Shown: positions 51,105-60,590, counted from the stretch's first letter. The stretch: 64,000 nt of DNA from an uncultured Clostridia bacterium (GCA_947598205.1 CANQFB010000001.1:142132-206131); one strand, 5' to 3'. Notes: generated by a model from the sequence alone, not told the origin. Made by a program: numbers and translations.

Positions 51105-51442
51105 CAGAAGAAGGTTTGACATCACTCATCATATCGATCGTTCTCATAGTAGTCGTGACGACGGTCATCGTCTTGGAGATCGTCTGGATCAAAAAAATGC
51201 GCAAGAAGTATTTCTACCGTTTCCTCTCCCATGACGTCGTGTTCGAGATCGCGGCGCGCAGTGTCCGTCTCTTTGTAGACGGAAAGTTGGAGGACGAGCT
51301 CGGCGGCGCACGCATCTGCATGCTCCATGCCACCGTGGAAGATACCGAGATCAAGGCACACTACTATCTGCGCGGATTCCGTCCGATCGTCACCGTCTCG
51401 GCGGGGGATACGCCGCTTCAACTCATTGGGATGGGGAAATAA
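51101..51442 (+). CDS. Small membrane protein of the SPFH operon
   Basis: 113 residues. One strong N-terminal helix ([23 protein letters not shown], about 7-29), then a basic [11 protein letters not shown] and a beta-rich soluble domain. No family recognised. ATG 51101 overlaps the previous stop and follows GGAGG, so it is translationally coupled. Confidence 0.75.
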   Translation: MTEEGLTSLIISIVLIVVVTTVIVLEIVWIKKMRKKYFYRFLSHDVVFEIAARSVRLFVDGKLEDELGGARICMLHATVEDTEIKAHYYLRGFRPIVTVSAGDTPLQLIGMGK

Positions 51443-51460
51443 ATGAATGAAGAAACCATA

Positions 51461-51490
51461 AAGGACGCTTCCGAGGGAGCATCCTTTTCA
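51461..51490 (+). terminator. Terminator of the SPFH operon
   Basis: AAGGACGCTTCC/GGGAGCATCCTT with one mismatch and a short T run. Confidence 0.6.
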
Positions 51491-51550
51491 TAAACTTTTC
51501 AAGAAGATGCGCGGACGAAGCTACTTCCCGAATAAGATAGAGGAGGGGAG

Positions 51551-51584
51551 GAAAGAAAAAGACGCCCCCTCAAAGGGGACGTCT
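51551..51584 (-). terminator. Terminator of rpsT
   Basis: AGACGTCCCC/GGGGGCGTCT around TTTGA, followed on the minus strand by TTTTTCTTTC. Confidence 0.8.
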
Positions 51585-51602
51585 GCAACATACTGCGGAT
51601 GG

Positions 51603-51869
51603 TTATGCGGCGAGCGAGGCGAGCTTTTTGGCGAGCTTGGCCTTCTTGTTCGCGGCGTTGTTCTTGTGAAGGATCCCCTTGGAAGCGGCGGAATCGATGG
51701 CGGAGACCGTCTCGGGATAGAGCTTTTCTGCAAGAGCTTTGTCGCCCGCATTGACGGCGGCAAGGAACTTCTTGATCTGCGTCTTGAGGGCGGACTTGAT
51801 CGTCTTGTTCTCCAAGGTTTTCTTTTCGGTGACGAGAACGCGCTTTTTCGCGGATTTGATGTTGGGCAC
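51603..51869 (-). CDS. rpsT: Ribosomal protein S20
   Basis: 88 residues, beginning [20 protein letters not shown], lysine/alanine-rich, standard length. Part of the 30S subunit. Ribosome site GGAG before the ATG. Single-gene unit with its own terminator. Confidence 0.96.
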   Translation of the reverse strand: MPNIKSAKKRVLVTEKKTLENKTIKSALKTQIKKFLAAVNAGDKALAEKLYPETVSAIDSAASKGILHKNNAANKKAKLAKKLASLAA

Positions 51870-51994
51870 GGTATTTACTCCTTTGATGACCTTTCTTGAT
51901 AACCTTGCTTATTTTAACATAAAATCCGTCCCTTGTAAACTGTTTTTCGGCTTATAAAGGTAAAAAATTCATAAAAATTGCAAAGAGGTGGGAT

Positions 51995-52783
51995 ATGTTC
52001 GGATCAGATCGCCCGAAAGTGGGCGTCTTCGACAGCGGCTTCGGCGGGCTCAATGTGCTGAAGGAATGCGCAAAAAGGGCGTGCGGGATAACTTTTTTCT
52101 ATTTTGGAGATAATTGCAACGCCCCTTACGGAAGCAGAACGGCAAAGGAGATCGAGGCGCTGGCGGAGAGGGGGTTGAAGGCCCTTGCGCGGCATAAGGT
52201 CGACGTCGCCGTCCTCGCATGCAACACCGCGAGCGCAGTCTGCCTCGAGAGCATGCGGAAAAAATTTCCCTTTCCCATCGTGGGAATGGAACCCGCCGTT
52301 GCGCCCGCGGCCGGGCGTTACCGCCGCATCCTCGTCCTCTGCACGCCCCGCACGGCCGAGAGCGAGCGGCTCAGAAGACTCATATCCCGCCACCCTTCGG
52401 CCGAGATCGAAGTCTATGCCGCAAAGGACCTCGCGGGGGCAATCGAGGAGAGCCTTCTTCGCAAAAGGCCGCTCGACCTCGGCGAGCATCTTCCCCGAGG
52501 AAGGTACGACGCCGTCGTTTTAGGCTGTACGCATTATTCTTTCTATCGGAAGGAAATTGCCGAATTTTACGGCGCAGAGGTGTTCGACGGGGGAGAGGGG
52601 ACGGCTTTGCAGGTCCTCGGGGTGCTTCAGGCAGGGACGGCTGACCACGAGCGGCCACACGTGACCCCGCCCATACAAATGTTTGAAAAATGTAAAAAAG
52701 GAACAAAAAACAGGATCGTTTTTGTCGGACCTTGCAGAAAAATGAACAAATGTATCTTTTTATCAAACATTTGTTCCATTTGA
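51995..52783 (+). CDS. murI: Glutamate racemase
   Basis: 262 residues. Both catalytic cysteines are present, in ACNTAS and GCTHYS, with the start motif GVFDSGFGGLNVL. It makes D-glutamate for peptidoglycan. The last 30 or so residues (CKKGTKNRIVFVGPCRKMNK) look unlike the family, and the DNA there is AT-rich with a 10-bp inverted repeat (52744-52776), so the C-terminus may be newly acquired. It lies just before the division and cell-wall cluster. Confidence 0.92.
   Translation: MFGSDRPKVGVFDSGFGGLNVLKECAKRACGITFFYFGDNCNAPYGSRTAKEIEALAERGLKALARHKVDVAVLACNTASAVCLESMRKKFPFPIVGMEPAVAPAAGRYRRILVLCTPRTAESERLRRLISRHPSAEIEVYAAKDLAGAIEESLLRKRPLDLGEHLPRGRYDAVVLGCTHYSFYRKEIAEFYGAEVFDGGEGTALQVLGVLQAGTADHERPHVTPPIQMFEKCKKGTKNRIVFVGPCRKMNKCIFLSNICSI
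52744..52776. repeat. Inverted repeat at the end of murI
   Basis: GAACAAATGT/ACATTTGTTC around 13 bases; no T run, so not a clear terminator. Confidence 0.6.
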
Positions 52784-52829
52784 ACGGAAAAAATTTTCAT
52801 AAATCTATCAAAAATTTTCTCCAGAGTGG

Positions 52830-52858
52830 TTGACAGTGGGCAACCTTTATGCTATAAT
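52830..52858 (+). promoter_or_regulatory. Promoter of the division and cell-wall cluster
   Basis: Consensus TTGACA-17-TATAAT. TGGTT and TGGGC spaced by five bases (about 52827-52841) overlap the -35 box and resemble MraZ boxes, so self-repression by MraZ is likely. Confidence 0.85.
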
Positions 52859-52897
52859 CAAATCAACACGGGGAACCGTCACGAAGGTAGATGCAAG

Positions 52898-53323
52898 ATG
52901 AAGCTTTTGAGCGGACAAGTCAGCCATACGCTTGACGCCAAAAACAGGATCCGTATTCCTGCAAAATACAAGAACGCTTTTGAAAAGCAAGCGCTCTATT
53001 TTGTTTCATACGGCGACAAATGTATCTTCGTGCTTCCCGAGTCCGCTCTTCAGGCGAGGCTCGAGCGTTTTTCCTCCATCACGACGGCCGAGCCCGAAAA
53101 GCTCTCTGCCAAGCGCAGGATCTTGAGCCAGATCGAAGAGGTGGAAGAAGACGGGCAGGGCAGGACGGTCCTTTCGCAGGCGCTCCGCACAAAGGCGGGC
53201 ATCGTGAAGGACGTCGTCACCGTCGGTATGGGCGACTTCATTGAGATCTGGGCGAAGGAGAAATTCCTTGCCGACGAGAAGGAGATGTCCGTCTCCGAAG
53301 CGTTCGAGATCCTCGGGTTCTGA
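52898..53323 (+). CDS. mraZ: Transcriptional regulator MraZ
   Basis: 141 residues from ATG 52898 (AAGGTAG upstream). Two AbrB-like half domains, each with its DxxxR motif (LDAKNRIRIPAKYKN and EDGQGRTVLSQALR). MraZ binds repeats in its own promoter and damps the cluster. It starts the series. One base separates its stop from rsmH. Confidence 0.95.
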   Translation: MKLLSGQVSHTLDAKNRIRIPAKYKNAFEKQALYFVSYGDKCIFVLPESALQARLERFSSITTAEPEKLSAKRRILSQIEEVEEDGQGRTVLSQALRTKAGIVKDVVTVGMGDFIEIWAKEKFLADEKEMSVSEAFEILGF

Positions 53324-53324
53324 G

Positions 53325-54251
53325 ATGGCCTACCATCTTCCCGTACTTCTCCGAGAAGTTCTCGAAGGGCTTGCGGTCAAGCCGAACGGCGTCTATTTCG
53401 ACGGAACGGTGGGCGGCGCGGGCCACTCCGAGGCGATCTTAAAACAAGATCCCACCATAAGGCTCATCGGAACGGATAAGGACGGCGACGCGATCGCCGA
53501 GGCGACGGGGCGGCTCGCTCCGTTTGCAGGAAGGGTCTCCCTCCACAGGACAGATTACAGGAACTTTGCCGCAGTCCTCGATGAGGAGGGGGTAGAGGCG
53601 CTCGACGGATTTTTGCTCGACTTCGGCGTCTCGTCCCATCAGATCGACGACGAAGAAAGGGGCTTTGCCTACCGCAAGAAGGATGCGCCCCTCGACATGC
53701 GGATGGACCGCAGGAGCGGCCTCACCGCAGAAGAAGTTGTTAATACCTACTCCGAAGAACGGCTCCGCCGCATCTTCCGCGAGTATGGGGAAGAGGCTTT
53801 TTCCTCCCCGATCGCACGGGGGATCGTGCGGGCGAGGGAACGGGAGAGAATTGTTACGGCGGGGCGTCTCGAAGCCCTCGTCGAAGAGGGGATCCCCCCG
53901 AAATTCCGCTCGGCGGCATGTGCAAGGAAGGTGTTTCAGGCCATCCGCATCGAGGTGAACGGCGAGCTCGACGGGCTCAGAGAGTGCGTCATCGGGCTCA
54001 TAAGAAGGCTGAAAACGGGCGGAAGAGCTTGCATCCTCACCTTCCATTCGCTGGAAGACAGGATCGTCAAACAGGCGATGCGCGACCTTTCGACGGCGTG
54101 CACCTGCCCCAAGAGCTTCCCTGTATGCGTATGCGGGAAAAAACAGGAAATCAAACTCCTCACCAAAAAGCCGCTCACGGCAACGGAAGAGGAGATCGCC
54201 ATAAATCCGCGCAGTAAGAGCGCGAAATTGAGGGTCGCCGAGAAACTTTGA
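53325..54251 (+). CDS. rsmH: 16S rRNA m4C1402 methyltransferase
   Basis: 308 residues from ATG 53325, the standard MAYHLPVLLREVLEGL start. SAM site FDGTVGGAGHSEAIL, then DFGVSSHQIDDEERGFAY and HSLEDRIVKQ. It N4-methylates C1402 of 16S rRNA. Second gene of the cluster, as in most bacteria. Confidence 0.96.
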   Translation: MAYHLPVLLREVLEGLAVKPNGVYFDGTVGGAGHSEAILKQDPTIRLIGTDKDGDAIAEATGRLAPFAGRVSLHRTDYRNFAAVLDEEGVEALDGFLLDFGVSSHQIDDEERGFAYRKKDAPLDMRMDRRSGLTAEEVVNTYSEERLRRIFREYGEEAFSSPIARGIVRARERERIVTAGRLEALVEEGIPPKFRSAACARKVFQAIRIEVNGELDGLRECVIGLIRRLKTGGRACILTFHSLEDRIVKQAMRDLSTACTCPKSFPVCVCGKKQEIKLLTKKPLTATEEEIAINPRSKSAKLRVAEKL

Positions 54252-54295
54252 ATGAATGGGCGGCGCCGAGAATATGATATTAAGGAGAAATCGTC

Positions 54296-54994
54296 ATGTC
54301 AGACGCTATTATAGAGAAACAGGCCGAATTCGTCGCCGCACAGGCAGAGCATCAAAAACATATCGCCGAAAATTACAGAAAGTTGCTCGACAGCGCTTCT
54401 CCCAAGACGGAGGAACGCGCGCAACCCGCCTATCAGGCGCCCGCGCCCGCACCCATGCCTGCGCCCGCGCCCGTCTTTACGCCTTCGGCGGACGCCTCTG
54501 CGCGTATCCGCGATTATAACGCATACCGCGTTCCCGCGGGACAGCGCACCCTCGCGGACGGCAATGCGCCGGCCGCAAGCGAACTTGTGATGAGCGTCCC
54601 CGCCGCGGCGGCACAAAAAGCGGCCGCTCCGGCCACTGTACGCGCCCATGCCGAGGAATCGGAGGACGCGCGTCCCACGCCTGCGACCATGGCGATGCTC
54701 ACACGCGACGAGGAGGCGGAAGTCGAGGCAAAGCACCCCGGATTTTTTGCGGCGCTTCCCGCAAAACTGAAGGTCGCGCTCTTCGTCGTCATGTCGGCCA
54801 TTCTCGTGGCGATCGCGGTCATCTTCATCAACACGAGCGTGCTCCGTTCGATGGATAAGCAACTCGACGCAGAAAATGCCCAAATCCAACAGCTTGAAGA
54901 GCAGCGGGAGGAGCTTCGGCAACGCTTTCAAGAAGTGACCGACCCCGACGCCATCGCCCAATGGGCAGAGGAACAGGGCTGGGTCAAGAACTGA
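54296..54994 (+). CDS. ftsL: FtsL-like division protein with a long Pro/Ala cytosolic part
   Basis: 232 residues, about twice the usual FtsL. The first 150 are soluble, rich in Pro and Ala (PAPAPMPAPAPVFTP). One membrane helix follows (about 158-183), then a coiled coil with LDAENAQIQQLEEQREEL. Size aside, the topology and position between rsmH and the class B PBP identify FtsL, a bridge in the FtsQLB septal complex. The ribosome site AAGGAGAA is good. Confidence 0.8.
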   Translation: MSDAIIEKQAEFVAAQAEHQKHIAENYRKLLDSASPKTEERAQPAYQAPAPAPMPAPAPVFTPSADASARIRDYNAYRVPAGQRTLADGNAPAASELVMSVPAAAAQKAAAPATVRAHAEESEDARPTPATMAMLTRDEEAEVEAKHPGFFAALPAKLKVALFVVMSAILVAIAVIFINTSVLRSMDKQLDAENAQIQQLEEQREELRQRFQEVTDPDAIAQWAEEQGWVKN

Positions 54995-55063
54995 CACCCG
55001 GAGGTCAATTCCATAAAAAAGAAAGAATTTTCGCTTTCTGTTCTACAAAAGAGGTTATTTGCC

Positions 55064-56755
55064 GTGCTCGCGGCGATAACCTTTATTTTTTTGGTTTTTC
55101 TCGGCAGATTCTTCTATATACAGGTAATTTGGGAGGACGAACTGCACTATCTCGCCCTCGACCAATGGACGCGTGAGATCCCCGTCAATGCGGGGAGGGG
55201 GCAGATCGTCGACAGAAGCGGCGAACTTCTCGCGGGCAACCGCCCCAAATTCGGCGTCTATGCCCGTGCGAGCGCCGTAGAAGACGCCGAAGCGAGCGCG
55301 CACACGCTTGCCGAAGCCCTCGGCTCATCCTATGATGAGATCTATAAAAAGTTGACAGACAGGTCGAGATCGGAGATCGTCATCGCGCGGAGCGCGGAGA
55401 AGGAGCTCGTCGAGAAGATCGAACAGACGGAGATGAAGGGGGTCTACTACGCCCGCAACGACGAGCGCGTCTATCCCCACGGGGCGCTCGCCTCGCAGGT
55501 CATCGGCTTCACCGCCTTCGACCGCTCGGGCACCACGGGCGTCGAGGGATATTATAACGCCTATCTCGCGGGGGAAAACGGGGAGATCCTGTTCGATACC
55601 GATCTGGTCGGCGTAGATCTCAAGGGGGCGACGGCGGCCTATCTCCCCGCCAAGGACGGGCTCAACGTCAAACTCACCTTGGATTACCGCATACAGGCCA
55701 TCGCCGAGGAGGTGATGGGGAGGGCGCTCGAGGAGCACAGTGCGCTCGCGGCCCGTGCAATCGTGCTCGACCCGCAGAATTTTTCTGTGCTCGCCATGGT
55801 CAATCTTCCTTCCTACGACCTGAACGACATCCCGCGCGACGATATGGAACGGCTGAATGCGCTCTCGCGCAACTGCCTCGTCTCCGACGTGTACGAGCCC
55901 GGTTCGACCTTCAAGATCTTCACCGCGGCGGCCAATATCGAGGAGTACTTGCAGGGCAACCGTGCGGCATTTTCTCCCCAACACATCTTCTCGAGCGCGC
56001 GCACCCGCGTCGTCGACGGCACGACCATCCGTTGCTGGAGCGACCATAAGAACGGCAAACATTCCAACGAGACGCTTGCCGAGGCGCTCAACAACAGTTG
56101 CAACCCCTGTTTTGTGGACATCGCTCTCTCCCTCGGCAAGGAGACCTTTTACGACTATCTCGCCGCCTTCCGCTTCGGGCGGGCGACGGGAGTGGATTTT
56201 TCGGGGGAGGCCATCGGCATGTTGCTCCCCGAGAGCACCTTGCGCGACTGCGATTTCGCCCGCATCGGCTTCGGGCAGTCCATCGCCGTCACCCCGCTCC
56301 AGCTCGCCTGCGCGGCGGCGTCGGCCGTAAACGGAGGCTATTACTATGCGCCCCGCCTCGTTTCCGAACTCTATTCCGACGACGGGAGCGTGCGGGAGAA
56401 GATCGCCGCCCCCCTCGTGGGAAGGACGGTGAGCGAAAAGGCTTCGGCCATGCTCTCGGAGATGCTCGAAGGGGTCGTAAGGGACGGGAGCGGCAAACAT
56501 GCTTACATAGAGGGATACCGCGTGGCGGGCAAGACGGGTACCGCCCAAAAATATGAAAACGGCGCCATCGCGCAGGGGAAATACGTCTCCTCCTTTCTCG
56601 GCTATTTTCCCGCAAACGCGCCCCGCTATCTGGCGCTTATCATCGTGGACGAACCGCAGGGGGTCTACTATGGATCTACCGTCGCGGCGCCCTGTGCAAA
56701 AGAGATCTTTGAAGGGATCATCGATGTCATGGACATTCCGCCTGTGGAGGGATAA
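55064..56755 (+). CDS. Class B penicillin-binding protein (FtsI/SpoVD type)
   Basis: 563 residues from GTG 55064, the first standard start. The frame, however, stays open and sensible back to ATA 55013, seven bases after GGAGGT, and would add KKKEFSLSVLQKRLFAV, the basic stretch expected before the membrane anchor; the true start may be AUA. The transpeptidase motifs are STFK, SCN and KTGTAQ. There is no PASTA domain. It makes septal (or spore-specific) peptidoglycan cross-links. Confidence 0.92.
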   Translation: MLAAITFIFLVFLGRFFYIQVIWEDELHYLALDQWTREIPVNAGRGQIVDRSGELLAGNRPKFGVYARASAVEDAEASAHTLAEALGSSYDEIYKKLTDRSRSEIVIARSAEKELVEKIEQTEMKGVYYARNDERVYPHGALASQVIGFTAFDRSGTTGVEGYYNAYLAGENGEILFDTDLVGVDLKGATAAYLPAKDGLNVKLTLDYRIQAIAEEVMGRALEEHSALAARAIVLDPQNFSVLAMVNLPSYDLNDIPRDDMERLNALSRNCLVSDVYEPGSTFKIFTAAANIEEYLQGNRAAFSPQHIFSSARTRVVDGTTIRCWSDHKNGKHSNETLAEALNNSCNPCFVDIALSLGKETFYDYLAAFRFGRATGVDFSGEAIGMLLPESTLRDCDFARIGFGQSIAVTPLQLACAAASAVNGGYYYAPRLVSELYSDDGSVREKIAAPLVGRTVSEKASAMLSEMLEGVVRDGSGKHAYIEGYRVAGKTGTAQKYENGAIAQGKYVSSFLGYFPANAPRYLALIIVDEPQGVYYGSTVAAPCAKEIFEGIIDVMDIPPVEG

Positions 56756-56758
56756 CTT

Positions 56759-58189
56759 ATGAAACTTTCCGATCTCGCAAAAGAAGTAAACGGCGTCTTG
56801 GCCGGCGGAGACGCCGAAATCAGATCGCTTTGCACCGACAGCCGCGTGGCGGGAGAGGGGGATCTCTTCTTCTGCTATCGCGGAACTTCCTCCGATTCGC
56901 ATGCCTTTGCCGCGCAGACCGAGGCGCGGGGCGCCGCCGCAGTTTTGTGCGAGCACGACCTCGAACTCTCTATCCCGCGGCTCATCGTGAAGGACGGCAG
57001 GGATGCGATGGCGCGCGTCTCGGCGGCCTTCTACGGCCATCCCGAGAGGAAGATGAAACTCATCGGCGTGACGGGCACGAACGGCAAGACGACCACGGCG
57101 CACATGCTCTACTATATCTTGCTCGCCGCGGGCAAGCGCGCAGGCCTGATCGGAACGCTCGGCGCGCGGTATGGCGGCACATTCCTGCCTCCCGCCCTCA
57201 CGACGCCCGATCCCGTTGCGCTCTTTTCCCTGCTCGCCGATATGGCGGAGGCAAAGACGGAGTATGTCGTCATGGAGGTCTCCGCGCACGCCCTTGCGCT
57301 CAAAAAGACGGGCCCGATCGTCTTCGAGCTCGCGATCTTCACCAATTTTACGCAGGATCACCTCGATTTCTTCGGCGATATGGAGAAATACGGCGAGGCG
57401 AAGAAGAAGCTCTTCGTGCCCGAACGTTGCCGCGAAGCCATCCTCAACAGCGACGATCCCTTTTCGCGCGAGCTGGAGGGGAAGATCCCTGCGACGACTT
57501 ACGGGCTCGAGACGCCCGCCGACTGTTTTGCCCTCGTCGAGAGCGAGGACATCGGCGGGTTCCGCCTTCTGCTCAATCTCGAGGACGAGCTCATAGAGAC
57601 GGAGCTTTCCATGGCGGGCAGGCATAATGTTTATAACGCGCTCGCGGCGGCGGCCGCCGCGAAAAAACTCGGCGCCACCCCCGAACAGATCGCCGAGGGG
57701 CTCTCGAAGACTTCGGTGGAGGGAAGGCTGGAGCGCGTCGGAAGCCACGCGGGCGGGGAGATCTTCATTGATTTCGCCCACACGCCCGACGGGTTGCAGA
57801 AATCCCTCGGGGCGCTCCGTCCGCACTGCGGGCACAGGCTCATCCTGCTCTTCGGATGCGGAGGCAACCGCGACCGCAAGAAGAGGGCCAAGATGGGGCG
57901 GATCGCCGCAGAGCTCGCCGATTTTTCGGTCATCACCTCGGATAATCCCCGCTATGAAGATCCCGCCGCGATCATGGCGGAGATCGCCGTCGGTTTCGAC
58001 GGCGTATCCGATGACTATACGGAGATCGAGGAGCGGGAGGAGGCGACGAAATATGCCATCTCCATGCTCGAAGAGGGGGACGTCCTTCTCATCGCGGGGA
58101 AGGGCGGCGAGCACGAGCAGGAGATCATGGGGGTGAAATACTCCTACAACGATCGGGACGTCGTCCGTTCTCTTTTGGAGAGGCTGTAA
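56759..58189 (+). CDS. murE: UDP-MurNAc-tripeptide synthetase MurE
   Basis: 476 residues. ATP site GVTGTNGKTTTAHM and the specificity motif DNPR (in SDNPRYEDP), which in known MurE enzymes marks meso-diaminopimelate. It adds the third amino acid of the stem peptide in the cytosol. Three bases after the PBP stop; its stop overlaps mraY by one base. Confidence 0.96.
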   Translation: MKLSDLAKEVNGVLAGGDAEIRSLCTDSRVAGEGDLFFCYRGTSSDSHAFAAQTEARGAAAVLCEHDLELSIPRLIVKDGRDAMARVSAAFYGHPERKMKLIGVTGTNGKTTTAHMLYYILLAAGKRAGLIGTLGARYGGTFLPPALTTPDPVALFSLLADMAEAKTEYVVMEVSAHALALKKTGPIVFELAIFTNFTQDHLDFFGDMEKYGEAKKKLFVPERCREAILNSDDPFSRELEGKIPATTYGLETPADCFALVESEDIGGFRLLLNLEDELIETELSMAGRHNVYNALAAAAAAKKLGATPEQIAEGLSKTSVEGRLERVGSHAGGEIFIDFAHTPDGLQKSLGALRPHCGHRLILLFGCGGNRDRKKRAKMGRIAAELADFSVITSDNPRYEDPAAIMAEIAVGFDGVSDDYTEIEEREEATKYAISMLEEGDVLLIAGKGGEHEQEIMGVKYSYNDRDVVRSLLERL

Positions 58190-59136
58190 TGCGCGGCGCC
58201 CTCATCTGTCTTTTGCTTTCGTTTGCGCTCTCCGCCGCGCTTTGCGCGGCGGCGATCCCGCTTCTCAAAAAACTCGGTGCGGGGCAGAACATTCTCTCCT
58301 ATGTGAAGGAACATAAGGACAAGGGCGGAACGCCGACGATGGGCGGGCTCGCCTTCATTCTCGCCGCCGCCGTCTCCGCCCTCATCCTTTGCGGCTTTGG
58401 GGACAAGCCCTTCCGCGTCGCCCTCGCGGTGGGGCTCGGGTATCTGCTCGTCGGCTTCCTCGACGACATGCTCAAGAAGCGCAGGCACGACAATTTGGGG
58501 CTTCGGCCCTATCAGAAGACCCTCTTCCAACTCGCGGTGGCCGTCGTCGCGAGCGTCTATTGTTGCCTCGAAGGTCTCACCGTCCTATCCGTCCCCTATA
58601 CGAAGATCACCTTCGACATCGGCTGGGGGATGCTCCCGCTCGGCATCTTCGTCTTTATCGCGACGGTCAATTCCGTCAATCTCACCGACGGGCTCGACGG
58701 GCTGGCGGGCTCCGTCTGCGCCTTCTTCTTCCTCTCATTGGGGACGCTCGTCCTCTTGCAGGGCGGGGGAACTTCCTCCTCGCTGTGCTTTTGCCTCGTG
58801 GGCGCGCTTGCGGCATATCTCATCTTCAACACTTCGCGCGCGAGCGTATTCATGGGGGATACGGGCTCTCTCTCCCTCGGAGGTTTTGCGGCGAGCATCG
58901 CGCTCTTCACGGGAAATGCGCTCGTCATCCCCATTGCGGGCGCGGCCTTTGTACTTTCAAGCATATCCGTCATTCTTCAAGTAATATACTATAAAAAAAC
59001 GGGCAAACGGATCTTTCGCATGGCGCCGATCCATCACCACTTTCAGGAGAAAGGGTATTCGGAGGCGAAGATCTCTTATACCTACGCCGTTCTGACGGCT
59101 GTACTCGGCGCGACGCTTCTCCTTCCGTTTGCCTGA
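58189..59136 (+). CDS. mraY: Phospho-MurNAc-pentapeptide translocase MraY
   Basis: 315 residues with about ten helices, DDMLKKR, NSVNLTDGLDGLAG and APIHHHFQ. It transfers phospho-MurNAc-pentapeptide to undecaprenyl phosphate, giving lipid I. A hairpin CCCCGCA/TGCGGGG follows its stop, without T, just ahead of the murD ribosome site. Confidence 0.96.
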   Translation: MRGALICLLLSFALSAALCAAAIPLLKKLGAGQNILSYVKEHKDKGGTPTMGGLAFILAAAVSALILCGFGDKPFRVALAVGLGYLLVGFLDDMLKKRRHDNLGLRPYQKTLFQLAVAVVASVYCCLEGLTVLSVPYTKITFDIGWGMLPLGIFVFIATVNSVNLTDGLDGLAGSVCAFFFLSLGTLVLLQGGGTSSSLCFCLVGALAAYLIFNTSRASVFMGDTGSLSLGGFAASIALFTGNALVIPIAGAAFVLSSISVILQVIYYKKTGKRIFRMAPIHHHFQEKGYSEAKISYTYAVLTAVLGATLLLPFA

Positions 59137-59171
59137 ATCCCCGCAAGATCTGCGGGGAAAGGAGTTGAAGA

Positions 59172-60590
59172 ATGTTATTTGAACGGCAGATCTTTCTGGT
59201 TGCGGGGCTCTCCCGCTCGGGCGTTTCGGCGGCGCAGTACCTCGTCTCCAAAGGGGCGCAGGTCTATCTCTATGACGATGTGGACGATGAAAACGTCCGC
59301 GCGGCGCAGAACAACCTCGCGGAACTCGGGTGCATCACCGTCTCCAAGAATGAACTCGAGGAGAAGAGCGGGCGTTGCGACGTGCTCGTCTTGAGCCCCG
59401 GCATCCCCGTGGATCATCCGCTTCCCGTTTCCTTCCGCCGCGCGGGCAAGCGCATCATCGGCGAGGCGGAGCTGGGCGCGCTCGCCCTCGCATGCCCCTG
59501 CATCGCGGTGACGGGGACAAACGGCAAGACGACGACGGTCACCATGCTCGAGGGGGTCTTCAAAGCGGCGGGGAAAAAGGCGATCGCCTGCGGGAACGTG
59601 GGGCGGCCGCTCACCGCCTGTCTTTCCGAACTCGGGACGGACGGGATCGCCGTCGCCGAGATCTCTTCCTTTCAGCTCGAAACGCTCTATTCCCTCCGCC
59701 CGCACGTCGCCGTCGTTCTGAATGTGACGGAGGACCACCTCAACCGCCATTACACGCTGGAAAATTACATCTATCTCAAATCGCGCATTCTGAAAAACTG
59801 CGCCGAGAGCGAATATGCCGTCTTGAACTATGACGATCCCGTCGTGCGCGGTTTTGCCGAGAAGACCAAGGCGAAAGTCGTCTGGTTCTCCCTGAAGGAA
59901 CGCGTTGCGGGGGGATATGTCGCCGACGGCTTTTTCTGTTATCAGGGGGAGAGGGTCTGTTCGGAGGACGATCTCACCGTAGACGGCAACCACAATCGCA
60001 TGAACGCCCTCGCGGCCATGTGCGCCGCAAAGCTTTTCGGCGTCCCCAACGGGGCGATCGCGGCGGGTTTCAAGAGTTTCCGCGGCGTCCGCCACCGCCT
60101 GCAGAACGTGGGGGAATTGGGCGGCGTGACATTCATCGACGACTCCAAGGCGACCAACGTCGATTCCGCCGTGCAGGCGATCTCAAGCGTGAAAGGGGAG
60201 AGCATCCTGCTTCTCGGCGGCAAGGATAAGGGATATTCCTACGAACCTCTCTTCGACGCCGTAAAAAATTCGGGCGTCGTGCACGCCGTCATCTATGGCG
60301 AAAACGCCTTCCGTATCTTGAGCGCCGCCCTCAAGCGCGGATTTACCGCCGTCACCCTGTGCCGTCCCTTCGATATGGCGGTGCGCGTCGCCTATCTCAC
60401 GGCCAAGCGGGGGCAGAACGTCCTTCTTTCGCCCGCCTCGGCGAGCTTCGACGCCTTCAAGAGCTACGAGGAGCGCGGGGAGCGGTTCGTCGAGATGCTC
60501 GGGATCTTGCGGCGCGAGAGCCTGCAAGCGCAGAGGGAAGAGCCCAAGGAGGAAGAAGAGGGCGATGATGAGGCGGAAGAGCTCGAATAG
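59172..60590 (+). CDS. murD: UDP-MurNAc-L-alanine:D-glutamate ligase MurD
   Basis: 472 residues. N-terminal UDP-binding Rossmann part, ATP site GTNGKTTTVTMLEG, and the ligase C-terminal domain with DDSKATNVDS. The C-terminus carries an unusual Glu-rich tail (EEPKEEEEGDDEAEELE). It adds D-glutamate, the product of MurI. It overlaps ftsW by 26 bases. Confidence 0.95.
   Translation: MLFERQIFLVAGLSRSGVSAAQYLVSKGAQVYLYDDVDDENVRAAQNNLAELGCITVSKNELEEKSGRCDVLVLSPGIPVDHPLPVSFRRAGKRIIGEAELGALALACPCIAVTGTNGKTTTVTMLEGVFKAAGKKAIACGNVGRPLTACLSELGTDGIAVAEISSFQLETLYSLRPHVAVVLNVTEDHLNRHYTLENYIYLKSRILKNCAESEYAVLNYDDPVVRGFAEKTKAKVVWFSLKERVAGGYVADGFFCYQGERVCSEDDLTVDGNHNRMNALAAMCAAKLFGVPNGAIAAGFKSFRGVRHRLQNVGELGGVTFIDDSKATNVDSAVQAISSVKGESILLLGGKDKGYSYEPLFDAVKNSGVVHAVIYGENAFRILSAALKRGFTAVTLCRPFDMAVRVAYLTAKRGQNVLLSPASASFDAFKSYEERGERFVEMLGILRRESLQAQREEPKEEEEGDDEAEELE

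Noticed and set aside
55325..58114. 929-codon open frame antisense to the class B PBP and murE
   Set aside because: Both sense genes have full catalytic motifs. The antisense frame is open because of GC-rich third positions, and its product is Arg/Gly-rich without any recognisable domain.
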